From: Polaribacter sp. Hel1_33_78 | GTDB lineage: Bacteria > Bacteroidota > Bacteroidia > Flavobacteriales > Flavobacteriaceae | Direction: 5' to 3' | DNA length: 64,000 nucleotides | Assembly: GCF_900106075.1 (NCBI RefSeq) | Contig: NZ_LT629794.1 | Coordinates: 2,687,501-2,751,500 of the forward strand | Part shown: positions 51,261 through 59,590 of the stretch, piece after piece | Layout of the letters: each line of letters opens with the position of its first letter | Position numbering within the stretch: the first letter of the stretch is position 1 | The notes under the pieces: model-generated | Databases searched by the model: none | What the model was told of the DNA's origin: nothing | What the model saw: the letters and a program-made list of their open reading frames with translations, nothing else | Position numbers and translations under genes: made by a program

Positions 51261-52487
51261 TTATATAAAATTAAAAACTTTTAAAATTCCTTTAGCTCCT
51301 AAAAAAATAGAAATTGCTAAAATTATAAAACCTAAAAAATTTTGTGTTTTTGTATTTACAAAAATTCCTAAAACATTTTTCTTGTTCATAATCCACAATA
51401 AAACCCCTGCAATAATAGGCAATAACATACCATTTGCAACTTGAGCAAACTTTATAATTTCAATGGGTTTAATTCCTACAGATGAAAATAAAACCCCTAA
51501 GAATAGGATAATAATCCAAACCATTCTAAATGATTTTGACTTCATGTTTCCTTTCCAACCTAAACAGCCTTTTGCAACATAAGCAGCAGCCAAAGGAGCT
51601 GTAATAGCCGATGTTATGCCAGCAGCAAATAAGCCCAATGCTAAAAAATACTTAGAGAAATCGCCAAATAAAGGTGCTAAACCTTTTGCTAAATCGGCTG
51701 CATTTAAAATATCTTTTGATGGAATTGCCGCCGCAGAAATAATAATTGCCAAAGAAACCAATCCTCCAAGAATAATAGAAATTATAGTATCTTTTCTAGC
51801 CATAGAGACATCATCTTTATACTTCCATCTTTCCTTAACCAAAGAAGCATGTAAAAACAAATTATAGGGCACTACAGTTGTGCCGATTAAACCAATTACG
51901 GTAAGTAAACTTTTCTCTGGAAATTTAGGAATAAACATCCCTTTCATCACCTCTAAAAGATTAGGCCTAGTGATCATTGCCGTTATCACAAAAGACAAAC
52001 TCATGATTAAAACTAGCGCTATTAATGCTTTTTCTAAAAATTTATAATTACCAATATATAAAAGAATAAATGCAATAATACCAATGACGATACTCATAAA
52101 GTTGATGGAGCTCCCATTAAAATTATATCTAAATTCCCCAAAAATAGTTTCTAAACCTAAGATTCCTCCACTTATATTACCTGCTTCATAAGAGGCATTA
52201 CCAACTACAATTGCAGCTAAAATTAGTATTGTAACTAATTGTTTTAAAAACGGGATTTTAATTTCTTCTCTAATAACCTCAGATAATCCTTTTTGAGAAA
52301 TAATACCCAACCTAGCTGCCATTTCTTGCAAAATAATGGTCGCAAGTATAGAGAGTACCATTGCCCATAATAAATTGAATCCAAAATTTACACCAGCGAG
52401 CGTACAAAGTGTTACGGTTCCTGGGCCAATAAAAGCAGCCGCTATTAATGTACCAGGACCAATATTTTTAAAAATATTTTTAATCAT
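51261..52487 (-). CDS. Nramp-family-like transporter lacking the metal-site motifs
   Basis: This 408-residue, 11-helix membrane protein has the Nramp/APC fold. In helix 1 the canonical DPGN metal motif is GPGT (residues 21-24, AAFIGPGTVTLC). In helix 6 the canonical MPHN motif is VPYN (206-209, GTTVVPYNLFLHASLV). The Asp, Asn and Met that bind Mn/Fe in true Nramps are therefore missing. It sits between an M20 amidohydrolase and pxpA with an 8-bp overlap and a 1-bp gap, as Bacillus ycsG does beside ycsF. I infer that it imports 5-oxoproline or a related compound rather than a metal ion. Confidence 0.85.
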   Translation of the reverse strand: MIKNIFKNIGPGTLIAAAFIGPGTVTLCTLAGVNFGFNLLWAMVLSILATIILQEMAARLGIISQKGLSEVIREEIKIPFLKQLVTILILAAIVVGNASYEAGNISGGILGLETIFGEFRYNFNGSSINFMSIVIGIIAFILLYIGNYKFLEKALIALVLIMSLSFVITAMITRPNLLEVMKGMFIPKFPEKSLLTVIGLIGTTVVPYNLFLHASLVKERWKYKDDVSMARKDTIISIILGGLVSLAIIISAAAIPSKDILNAADLAKGLAPLFGDFSKYFLALGLFAAGITSAITAPLAAAYVAKGCLGWKGNMKSKSFRMVWIIILFLGVLFSSVGIKPIEIIKFAQVANGMLLPIIAGVLLWIMNKKNVLGIFVNTKTQNFLGFIILAISIFLGAKGILKVFNFI

Positions 52488-53769
52488 TCAAATAATCGAG
52501 TGTTAAAGCAGTCATTGTTTTGACACCTAGTATAAAACCACTTTCATCAATCACAAAATCTGGCGTATGATGTCCAGCGGCATCTTCTGGTTTTACATCT
52601 AAGGTCTTTCCGCCTAAAAAGAAAAACATTCCAGGTACTTTTTGTTGATAGAAAGAAAAATCTTCTGCCCCCGTTATAGCACTAATTTTAACCACCTTTT
52701 CAGTTCCTGCAATTCGCTGTAACGTAGGCAGCATTTTTTCTGTTAATTTAATATGATTATATGTAATTGGTAGTCCCTTAGAAATTTCTATAGTTGCTTC
52801 TGCTCGGTGCACTTTTGCTATAGCAGGCACCATTTCATTCATTCTTTTATTGATAAACTTTTGCATATCATAATCTAAAGTTCTTATTGTACCGATTAAT
52901 TTTGCGCTTTCCGGAATGATATTAGATCGTATGCCTCCATTCATCACTCCTACAGTAATGACCGCACCTTCTTTCGTCAGTTCTGCTTCTCTACTAATTA
53001 TGGTCTGCAACCCTTGAATAATACTTGCAGATGTTAATATTGGGTCTACGCTTGTCCATGGTCTTGAACCATGAGCCTGTTTTCCTTTTATATTTATTTC
53101 AAAGGTTTGCGCCGCTGCCATAATTCCACCTGTTTTGTATTTTAAAGTTCCTACATCAGTTCCTGAATTGATATGTAATCCAAAAATTGCATCTACATCA
53201 GGATTTTTAAGGACATTTTCTTTCACCATTAATTCAGCGCCACCTTCTTCACCCTTTGGTGCGCCTTCTTCTGCTGGTTGAAAAATAAATTTAACAGTTC
53301 CTTTAATTTTACTTTTCATTTTAGAGAGCACTTCTGCAGTTCCCATTAAAATAGCAACATGAGAATCGTGACCACACGCATGCATTACCCCTGTTTTTTT
53401 TCCATTGTACTCAGAAGTTACAAGAGATTTAAAAGGCAAATCGTTTCTTTCTGTGACTGGTAATGCATCCATATCTGCTCTTAGCGCTACTACTTTTCCT
53501 GGCAAATCTCCTTTTAATAAGCCAACCACACCTGTTTTAGCAACACCTTCTTGTACTTCTAATCCTAATTCGTTTAAATGTTTAACAATATATTTTGCCG
53601 TATTAAACTCTCTATTCGATAATTCTGGATTTTCATGTAAATGCCTTCTCCACTCAATCACTTTAGACTCTATCTCTTTTGATAATTCGCTTATTTTCAA
53701 ATCATTTGTCTGTGAAAAAGAACTGAAGGTAACTGCAAATAATAAAAATACTGATACTATAATTTTCAT
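52480..53769 (-). CDS. Exported M20 family amidohydrolase
   Basis: This 429-residue protein (from the ATG at 53769; the longer frame to 53928 adds 53 residues without coding character) has a signal peptide ending in SFSQ. M20 motifs: VALRADMDALPV, HACGHDSHVAILMG (metal His and Asp), QPAEEGAPKGEEGGAEL (catalytic Glu and metal Glu), a dimerisation insert with GKQAHGSRPW, and ITGAEDFSFYQQKVPGMFFFLGG. Relatives hydrolyse N-acyl or amide bonds of amino acids (hippuricase, indole-acetyl-amino-acid and N-acetyl hydrolases). It overlaps the Nramp-like gene by 8 bp and heads the pxp operon, so it may free 5-oxoproline or glutamine-type products in the periplasm. Confidence 0.9.
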   Translation of the reverse strand: MKIIVSVFLLFAVTFSSFSQTNDLKISELSKEIESKVIEWRRHLHENPELSNREFNTAKYIVKHLNELGLEVQEGVAKTGVVGLLKGDLPGKVVALRADMDALPVTERNDLPFKSLVTSEYNGKKTGVMHACGHDSHVAILMGTAEVLSKMKSKIKGTVKFIFQPAEEGAPKGEEGGAELMVKENVLKNPDVDAIFGLHINSGTDVGTLKYKTGGIMAAAQTFEINIKGKQAHGSRPWTSVDPILTSASIIQGLQTIISREAELTKEGAVITVGVMNGGIRSNIIPESAKLIGTIRTLDYDMQKFINKRMNEMVPAIAKVHRAEATIEISKGLPITYNHIKLTEKMLPTLQRIAGTEKVVKISAITGAEDFSFYQQKVPGMFFFLGGKTLDVKPEDAAGHHTPDFVIDESGFILGVKTMTALTLDYLND

Positions 53770-53989
53770 AATTTTATAGGTTTTAGTTTTTGTAAATAAG
53801 GCGTACCATTTTACGATTAATATTTTATTTTTTAAATATATGATTTTAAATCTAAAGTAGTATTCACAATTTATAACTGCTTTCGAATTACAATTCAGAA
53901 TAATCAATATAAATAAACTTAAATACAAGTATTATTTTCAATAAAATGATCAACGATTTAAAGCTCTCTTAGGATGGCGCCTTTCTTAA

Positions 53990-54023
53990 ACAAAAAAACA
54001 CCTCTTAAAAGAGATGTTTTTTT
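53990..54023 (-). terminator. Terminator after pckA
   Basis: AACACCTCTT (53997-54006) pairs with AAGAGATGTT (54008-54017), allowing one mismatch, flanked by an A run on the left and T run on the right. On the minus strand it follows the pckA stop at 54045. Confidence 0.78.
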
Positions 54024-54044
54024 TAGCCAATAAGTATTAAATAG

Positions 54045-55655
54045 TTAAAAGTTATATCTCTGCGGACCTCCTCTGCGTATTTCTTCACTTGCATATTCTT
54101 CAAATTGCTTAAAATTTACTCTAAAAGCATTCGATAATTGAAAAGCAGTTTTATAATAAGCGTCATCATTATTCCAAGTTGTTCTTGGGCTTAATAATTC
54201 TGCCGGAACTCCTGGGCAAGTTCTTGGTTGTGCAACTCCAAATACTGAATGAATGTGGTAATTTTCATAAGTATAATCACTCAAATCACCATTTAAAACA
54301 GCAGTAATCATAGCACGTGTATACTTCAAGGGCATTCTTCTGCCAACTCCATATTTACCGCCAGACCAACCTGTATTCACCAACCAAACATTAACTCCGG
54401 CATCCTTCATTTTTTTACTTAACATTTCTGCATATCTTGTGGGATGTAATGGCATAAAAGGTGCTCCAAAACAAGCTGAAAAACTTGGCATAGGCTCTGT
54501 TACTCCTGCTTCTGTACCCGCAACTTTTGCGGTATAACCAGATATAAAATGATATGCTGCTTGACTTGGCGTTAATTTAGAGATTGGAGGCAAAACACCA
54601 AAAGCATCTGCCGTTAAAAAGAAAATATTTTTTGGATTTTCACCTATGGAGGGTTTCTGAATATTATCTATATGATAAATTGGATAACTAACTCTCGTAT
54701 TCTGAGTTATAGAAGTGTCAGTAAAATCGATCGCTCCTTGGTCATCCATGACTACATTCTCTAAAATTGCTCCTTTTTTAATGGCTGCAAAAATCTCTGG
54801 TTCTTGTTCTTTTGATAAATTGATCACTTTTGCATAACAGCCTCCTTCAAAGTTAAATACCTTATTTTCTTCTGTCCAACCATGTTCATCATCACCAATT
54901 AAACTTCTATTTGGGTCTGTAGATAAGGTTGTTTTTCCTGTTCCAGAAAGTCCAAAGAAAATAGCCGTATCTCCTTCTTTACCAATATTTGCAGAGCAAT
55001 GCATTGGTAACGTATTTTTAAAAACAGGAAGTATAAAGTTTAGCGCAGAAAAAATTCCTTTTTTAATTTCACCTGTGTAGCCTGTGCCGCCAATCAATGC
55101 AATTTTTTTTGTGAAATTTAAAATGGCAAAATTGTGCTGTCTTGTTCCATCTATTGCTGCATCAGCCATAAAACCTGGTGCATTGATTACGGTCCATTCA
55201 GGAGCAAAATTTTCTAATTCTTTTTCTGTTGGTCGTAAAAACATATTGTAGGCAAACATATTACTCCACGGATACTCATTAACAACTCTGATGCTTAGTT
55301 TATAATTTTCATCTGCACAAGCAAAACTATCTCTTACAAAAATTTCTTTTTCAGATAAATAATCCACAACTTTGTTGTAAAGCTTGTCAAATTTATCCTC
55401 TTCAAAAGGTAAATTAATTTTACTCCACCAAACTTCATCCTTCGTAACGTTGTCTTTTACAATAAAACGATCCATCGGTGAGCGTCCCGTAAATTCTCCT
55501 GTATTCACAGCAAGTGCTCCTAAAGAAGAAACAACACCTTGTCCTTTTTTTATTGTTGCATCATGTAAATCATTAGAATTTAGCTGATAACGAATTGTTG
55601 CATTTTTGATTCCTAGATTATTTAACGAAATCGATTTCGTATTTGTATCTACCAT
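54045..55655 (-). CDS. pckA: Phosphoenolpyruvate carboxykinase (ATP)
   Basis: PckA converts oxaloacetate and ATP to phosphoenolpyruvate, the first committed step of gluconeogenesis. The 536-residue protein has the ATP-PEPCK landmarks: GEFTGRSPMDRFIV, the metal/substrate site HCSANIGKEGDTAIFFGLSGTGKTTLSTDPNRSLIGDDEHGW with its P-loop, FEGGCYAKVINLSKEQEPEI, and FSACFGAPFMPLHPTRYAEML and NTGWSGGKYGVGRRMPLKYTRA. Length is standard. It is monocistronic. A gluconeogenic enzyme next to a 5-oxoproline (glutamate-yielding) operon fits growth on amino acids. Confidence 0.98.
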   Translation of the reverse strand: MVDTNTKSISLNNLGIKNATIRYQLNSNDLHDATIKKGQGVVSSLGALAVNTGEFTGRSPMDRFIVKDNVTKDEVWWSKINLPFEEDKFDKLYNKVVDYLSEKEIFVRDSFACADENYKLSIRVVNEYPWSNMFAYNMFLRPTEKELENFAPEWTVINAPGFMADAAIDGTRQHNFAILNFTKKIALIGGTGYTGEIKKGIFSALNFILPVFKNTLPMHCSANIGKEGDTAIFFGLSGTGKTTLSTDPNRSLIGDDEHGWTEENKVFNFEGGCYAKVINLSKEQEPEIFAAIKKGAILENVVMDDQGAIDFTDTSITQNTRVSYPIYHIDNIQKPSIGENPKNIFFLTADAFGVLPPISKLTPSQAAYHFISGYTAKVAGTEAGVTEPMPSFSACFGAPFMPLHPTRYAEMLSKKMKDAGVNVWLVNTGWSGGKYGVGRRMPLKYTRAMITAVLNGDLSDYTYENYHIHSVFGVAQPRTCPGVPAELLSPRTTWNNDDAYYKTAFQLSNAFRVNFKQFEEYASEEIRRGGPQRYNF

Positions 55656-55742
55656 ATCAATATAATTTGTTGTTTTTAGTATCCTACAAAATTAAACAAT
55701 AATTTAAAACAGGACTCTTTTTGCTCAAAAATTATTAATATT

Positions 55743-56123
55743 TTATTTGTTAAAGTATTTTTTTATAAATATTACCATCATTGAAACCCAACCTATTATA
55801 AAGAAAAAACCTCCTAAAGGTGTTACAAACCAAATAGATTTTGACGTAATTGAGGTAAGCTGAATTAGGTAAATTGATCCAGAAAAGAATAAAACCCCCA
55901 TGAAGAACATAATACTAATTACATTTTTTTGTTTCGCTGAAAAACCTTCAAAAATATTTACAAATAATAATACAATAGCATGATACATTTGATAACGCAC
56001 TGCGGTTTCAAAACTCAATAATTGCTCTGCAGTCAGTATTTCTTTTAAGGTATGTGCTCCAAAAGCCCCTAAAATAACTGCTGATAATCCTAAAAAACAA
56101 GTAATTATAATATTTTTAAACAT
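55743..56123 (-). CDS. DUF423 family membrane protein
   Basis: This 126-residue protein has four transmembrane helices and the DUF423 pattern: GLSAVILGAFGAHTLKEILTAEQLLSFETAVRYQMYHAIVLL, followed by FFSGSIYLIQLTSI and WFVTPLGGFFFIIGWVSM. The family is widespread and of unknown function. The gene is divergent from the saccharopine-dehydrogenase-like gene with a 70-bp spacer. Confidence 0.88.
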   Translation of the reverse strand: MFKNIIITCFLGLSAVILGAFGAHTLKEILTAEQLLSFETAVRYQMYHAIVLLFVNIFEGFSAKQKNVISIMFFMGVLFFSGSIYLIQLTSITSKSIWFVTPLGGFFFIIGWVSMMVIFIKKYFNK

Positions 56124-56193
56124 TTTTATGTGTTTTTGTTAAATTTTAAACAAATAGAGTATCTTCGTTTTTGTAAAAATACATCTTTCTTTT

Positions 56194-57561
56194 ATGAAAA
56201 ATATTCTAATTATTGGTGCCGGAAAATCAAGTTCTTATCTCATTAAATATTTATTAGATAAATCTAATGAAGAAGACCTACGGCTCACCATTGCCGATAT
56301 TTCAACAAAAAACGCACTGAAATTAATCAATCATCATAAAAATGCCAAAGCTATCATTCTAGATGTTTTTAATGCATTTGAGCGCGAAAAAGAAATTAAA
56401 AAAACAGACCTAGTTATTTCAATGTTGCCTGCTCGCTTTCATACAGAAGTCGCAAAAGATTGCATCAGATTTCAAAAACATATGGTAACTGCATCTTACA
56501 TCTCTGAAGAAATGAAAGCTCTTGATGACGCAGCAAAAGAAAAAGGTTTGGTTTTTATGAATGAAATTGGCTTAGATCCTGGTTTAGATCACATGAGTGC
56601 CATGCAAATAATTGATAGAATTAGAGAAAATGATGCTAAAATGTTATTGTTTGAATCTTTTTGTGGTGGACTGGTTGCACCTGAAAGTGATAATAACTTA
56701 TGGAACTATAAGTTTACTTGGAACCCAAGAAACGTAGTTTTAGCAGGGCAAGGAGGCGCTGCCATGTTTATCCAAGAAGGCACCTATAAATACATACCGT
56801 ATCATAAATTATTTAGGAGAACAGAATTCTTAAAAATAAATAATGCCAATTATGAAGCCTATGCAAATAGAGATTCTCTCGCATACAGAAGTATTTACGG
56901 TTTAGATACAATCGCTACAATGTATAGAGGAACCATAAGAAAAGTAGGTTTTTCTAGAGCTTGGAATATTTTTGTGCAATTAGGCATGACAGATGATTCT
57001 TATACCATTGAAGATTCAGAAAACATGAGTTACCGAGATTTTGTAAACTTATTTTTAGCCTACTCTCCATCGGACTCTGTAGAACTAAAATTACGATCTT
57101 ATCTAAAAATTGATCAAGATGATGTAATGTGGGAAAAATTAATAGAACTCGATATTTTTAATCCGAAGAAAAAAATTGGACTTAAAAATGCCACGCCTGC
57201 TCAAATATTACAGAAAATTTTATTGGATTCTTGGACCTTGCAAGAAGAAGAAAAAGATATGATTGTAATGCAGCATCTATTTGGTTATGAAATTAATGAA
57301 AAAAAATATCAAATTGAAAGCAGTTTAGTTGTTACCGGAGAAAATCAAACCTATACCGCTATGGCCAAAACAGTAGGCTTGCCAGTTGCCATTGCTGCTT
57401 TAAAAATTTTAAAAGGAGAAATTACAAGCCCTGGTGTTCAAAGACCAATTACAAAAGAGGTTTATGAACCTATCTTAAAAGAATTAGAGGAACATGGAAT
57501 AAAATTCACAGAAAAAAAAGTGCCTTATTTAGGATATAATCCTAATCATGTAATGGGATAG
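56194..57561 (+). CDS. Saccharopine dehydrogenase family protein (SDH half of lysine pathway)
   Basis: This 455-residue protein is a saccharopine-reductase-type oxidoreductase. The N-terminal Rossmann motif is IIGAGKSSSYLIKYLL. Further motifs are DLVISMLPARFHTEVAKDCIRFQKHMVTASYISEEMKAL and MNEIGLDPGLDHMSAMQIID, together with ESFCGGLVAPESDNNLWNYKFTWNPRNVVLAGQGGAA, the C-terminal substrate-domain signature, and VTGENQTYTAMAKTVGLPVAIAALKIL. It would convert saccharopine to glutamate and aminoadipate semialdehyde (or the reverse). The complementary lysine-ketoglutarate-reductase-like protein is at 15926. Together they resemble the two halves of the eukaryotic LKR/SDH enzyme. Confidence 0.9.
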   Translation: MKNILIIGAGKSSSYLIKYLLDKSNEEDLRLTIADISTKNALKLINHHKNAKAIILDVFNAFEREKEIKKTDLVISMLPARFHTEVAKDCIRFQKHMVTASYISEEMKALDDAAKEKGLVFMNEIGLDPGLDHMSAMQIIDRIRENDAKMLLFESFCGGLVAPESDNNLWNYKFTWNPRNVVLAGQGGAAMFIQEGTYKYIPYHKLFRRTEFLKINNANYEAYANRDSLAYRSIYGLDTIATMYRGTIRKVGFSRAWNIFVQLGMTDDSYTIEDSENMSYRDFVNLFLAYSPSDSVELKLRSYLKIDQDDVMWEKLIELDIFNPKKKIGLKNATPAQILQKILLDSWTLQEEEKDMIVMQHLFGYEINEKKYQIESSLVVTGENQTYTAMAKTVGLPVAIAALKILKGEITSPGVQRPITKEVYEPILKELEEHGIKFTEKKVPYLGYNPNHVMG

Positions 57562-57595
57562 AAGCTTGTTTATTCCTGTGATTTTTGAAAAATAA

Positions 57596-57640
57596 AAATT
57601 TGTATCGAGAGTTTTTAACAAAATATCTCGATACAAATTT
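57596..57640. terminator. Perfect 15-bp inverted repeat between convergent genes
   Basis: AAATTTGTATCGAGA (57596-57610) and TCTCGATACAAATTT (57626-57640) form a perfect stem with a 15-nt loop, between stops at 57561 (+) and 57655 (-). A bidirectional terminator is likely, though the T runs are short. Confidence 0.65.
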
Positions 57641-57654
57641 GATAAAAAATCAAA

Positions 57655-58377
57655 TTACATCTTTACATAAAAATCTTTGGTCAGGTTTATATACGCTTGG
57701 GTATATTGATGACGACCAGTTTCTATCACTAAATGCTCTTCTCTAATTTTTGATGGCTGAAAAGAAAACTCAAATAAGCATCTTTTTATTGCTGAAGATG
57801 CATTGCCTTGAACTCTACAAACCCTATTTAAAAATAAATTATGTTGCTTGGCTAAATTAACAAAAGAATCTTCTTCTTTAAAAGGGAGAATTACTGAAAA
57901 CTTACCGTTTTCTGATAAAATTTTAGAAACACCAATAATCAATTCTTCAAAAGATAAAGACGATGTAAAACGCGCTTTATTTCTTGCCTCATCTGCAGAT
58001 TCAAACGTCTCCGTATAAAATGGTGGATTCGAAACAATTAAATCATAGGTTTCTTCTTCCTCAGTAATTTCAACAGCAAATTCTTGAAAAGTAGTATTGT
58101 AGCAATACAAACGATCTCCCCAATCTGAATGCTCAAAATTTTCTACCGTTTGTTCATATGCATTTTCATCAACCTCAACAGCATCTATGGTCATGGCATC
58201 AGAACGTTGCGCAAGCATTAAAGCAATAACACCCGTACCTGCACCAATATCTAAAATTGAATCTGAATACTCAGTCAAAGCGCACCAAGCACCTAGTAAA
58301 ACACCATCAGTACCAACTTTCATAGCTGTTTTAGCTTGGTGAATAGTAAATTCTTTAAATTTAAAAGGTTGACTCAT
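57655..58377 (-). CDS. trmN6: tRNA1(Val) (adenine(37)-N6)-methyltransferase
   Basis: This 240-residue protein is a YfiC/TrmN6-type Rossmann methyltransferase that modifies A37 of tRNA-Val. It begins PFKFKEFTIHQAKTAMKVGTDGVLLGAWC, typical for the family. The SAM loop is ILDIGAGTGVIALMLAQR, and the catalytic motif for N6-adenine methylation is IVSNPPFYTE. The C-terminus (YTQAYINLTKDFYV) is also diagnostic. It is cytosolic and transcribed alone, converging with the saccharopine-dehydrogenase-like gene. Confidence 0.93.
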   Translation of the reverse strand: MSQPFKFKEFTIHQAKTAMKVGTDGVLLGAWCALTEYSDSILDIGAGTGVIALMLAQRSDAMTIDAVEVDENAYEQTVENFEHSDWGDRLYCYNTTFQEFAVEITEEEETYDLIVSNPPFYTETFESADEARNKARFTSSLSFEELIIGVSKILSENGKFSVILPFKEEDSFVNLAKQHNLFLNRVCRVQGNASSAIKRCLFEFSFQPSKIREEHLVIETGRHQYTQAYINLTKDFYVKM

Positions 58378-58785
58378 TTAAAAACTAAAAATTATTTCAA
58401 TGCTTTTTAAAACACACAAAAATTAAATGTGCACTTGTTTTGTATAAGTACAAATTTATAACAAAATCAGCCAATAGCAATCTTGTAGAGAACTAACTAT
58501 TTTAAAAATGAAACCTCATCATTTAGCAACTTCATTTTTTACTTCATTCGTTCCTAATGCTTCGTAATAATACTTTTTTTCATGAGATTATATCACACAG
58601 TGGGTTTGTCCTTACTAGGAGAAACGACGTGGCAATCTGTTTGTTTTTATTTTCAATCATGAGATTACCTAGTTATTCGTACCTCTTTCCTTATCCTGAC
58701 GATCGGTTAGCATTAAAAAAGACAAACTATTAAAAGTAACTAGAGATTTAATATATTTGACTATTAATTATTTTACTTTTATTTA
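58378..58785. other. Intergenic region with decayed repeat-like sequence
   Basis: No gene is visible in these 408 bases. The word CATGAGATTA occurs at 58581-58590 and again at 58658-58667. Between and after these are GGAGAAACGACGTGGCAATCTG (58618-58639, broken up) and TTCCTTATCCTGACGAT. Such words resemble intergenic repeats I recall from flavobacterial genomes (GAGATTnCTTCGTCGTTCC, GGCAATCT types). This looks like degraded repeat copies. Confidence 0.4.
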
Positions 58786-59199
58786 ATGAAGAAGTTTACG
58801 GCAATGCTCATCCTTTTGGCCCTACTCGCTTGTGAAAAAAATAATCTATTAACACCTCAGGAATTAGAAGAACTTATTACAAAAGATATTGAAATTATTT
58901 TTACAACCAACGAACCCAATTATGATGAAGTGATGATAACTTATTACGATTTTAGTATTGGCACTGATATTGCCAAAGCCTATCCTTTCGAATATGATAT
59001 TGATGGAAATTCACTTCCTTTAAAAATCATTTTTGAAAATTATAAATATAAAACAATCAGAGGAGAAGGCTTTAGAAACAACTTTAGTGAAGCAGAATTA
59101 AAAGTTCAACTTTATATTGATTCAAAATTAGTTAAAGAACGAAAAAGTAATGGCACTAGTACTATTTTTGCTAGAGTTAATTTTAACTACGATATTTAA
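58786..59199 (+). CDS. Hypothetical lipoprotein
   Basis: I do not recognise this 137-residue protein. It has a lipoprotein signal (KFTAMLILLALLACEKN, lipobox Cys16). The mature part is beta-rich and carries DIEIIFTTNEPNYDEVMITYYDFSIGTDIAK and SEAELKVQLYIDSKLVKERKS. It resembles small single-domain lipoproteins of marine flavobacteria. It is the last chromosomal-looking gene before the integrase, so it may mark the insertion boundary of the mobile element. Confidence 0.62.
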   Translation: MKKFTAMLILLALLACEKNNLLTPQELEELITKDIEIIFTTNEPNYDEVMITYYDFSIGTDIAKAYPFEYDIDGNSLPLKIIFENYKYKTIRGEGFRNNFSEAELKVQLYIDSKLVKERKSNGTSTIFARVNFNYDI

Positions 59200-59590
59200 A
59201 ATTATTTTTATTTTATTGAACTCAAGATACGTACCCTAAAAAGAAGTATAATTTCGTAAACGTTCAAAGTTGTTTTTTATCCGAGCTATTGGATTTTTCC
59301 ATGCTGTTCAAGTTCAACTTAATGCACTAGGTAATTCCTAAATTAGCACTAATTAAATGTAACTAGTGGACTACCAGTGTAATTGTAGAGAGGAAGGGAC
59401 TACAAATAACTAAAATCTACACCTCTACAAAAACCCTAAAAAACTTGAAAAAATATTGATTAATCAAACAAACAAAGGCTTTACAAAGATATTCTTTTTT
59501 TGTTTAGTTTGATGTAGTTTGATTTAATTTTAGTTTTATCGTACAAATACCGTACAATATTTTATATTTGTATTATTAAAATATATCTGT
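59200..59590. other. Spacer holding the probable left end of the mobile element and the integrase promoter
   Basis: No gene is seen. The composition is mixed, with a T-rich stretch at 59490-59540. TAGTTTGAT occurs twice (59505-59513 and 59515-59523). CGTACAA occurs twice (59540-59546 and 59551-59557), 11 bp apart. TATATTTG at 59563-59570 is a perfect -7 box 21 bp before the integrase ATG. An attachment site probably lies somewhere here, but its core cannot be fixed without the right end. Confidence 0.5.
59505..59557. repeat. Phased direct repeats upstream of the integrase
   Basis: Two copies of TAGTTTGAT with a 10-bp period are followed by two copies of CGTACAA with an 11-bp period, each about one helical turn. 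They lie just before the integrase -7 box and could bind the recombinase, an excisionase or a repressor. Confidence 0.5.

Noticed and set aside
53770..53928. 53-residue N-terminal extension of the M20 amidohydrolase
   Set aside because: The extension is Ile/Lys/Tyr-rich spacer sequence before a clean signal peptide that starts at 53769.
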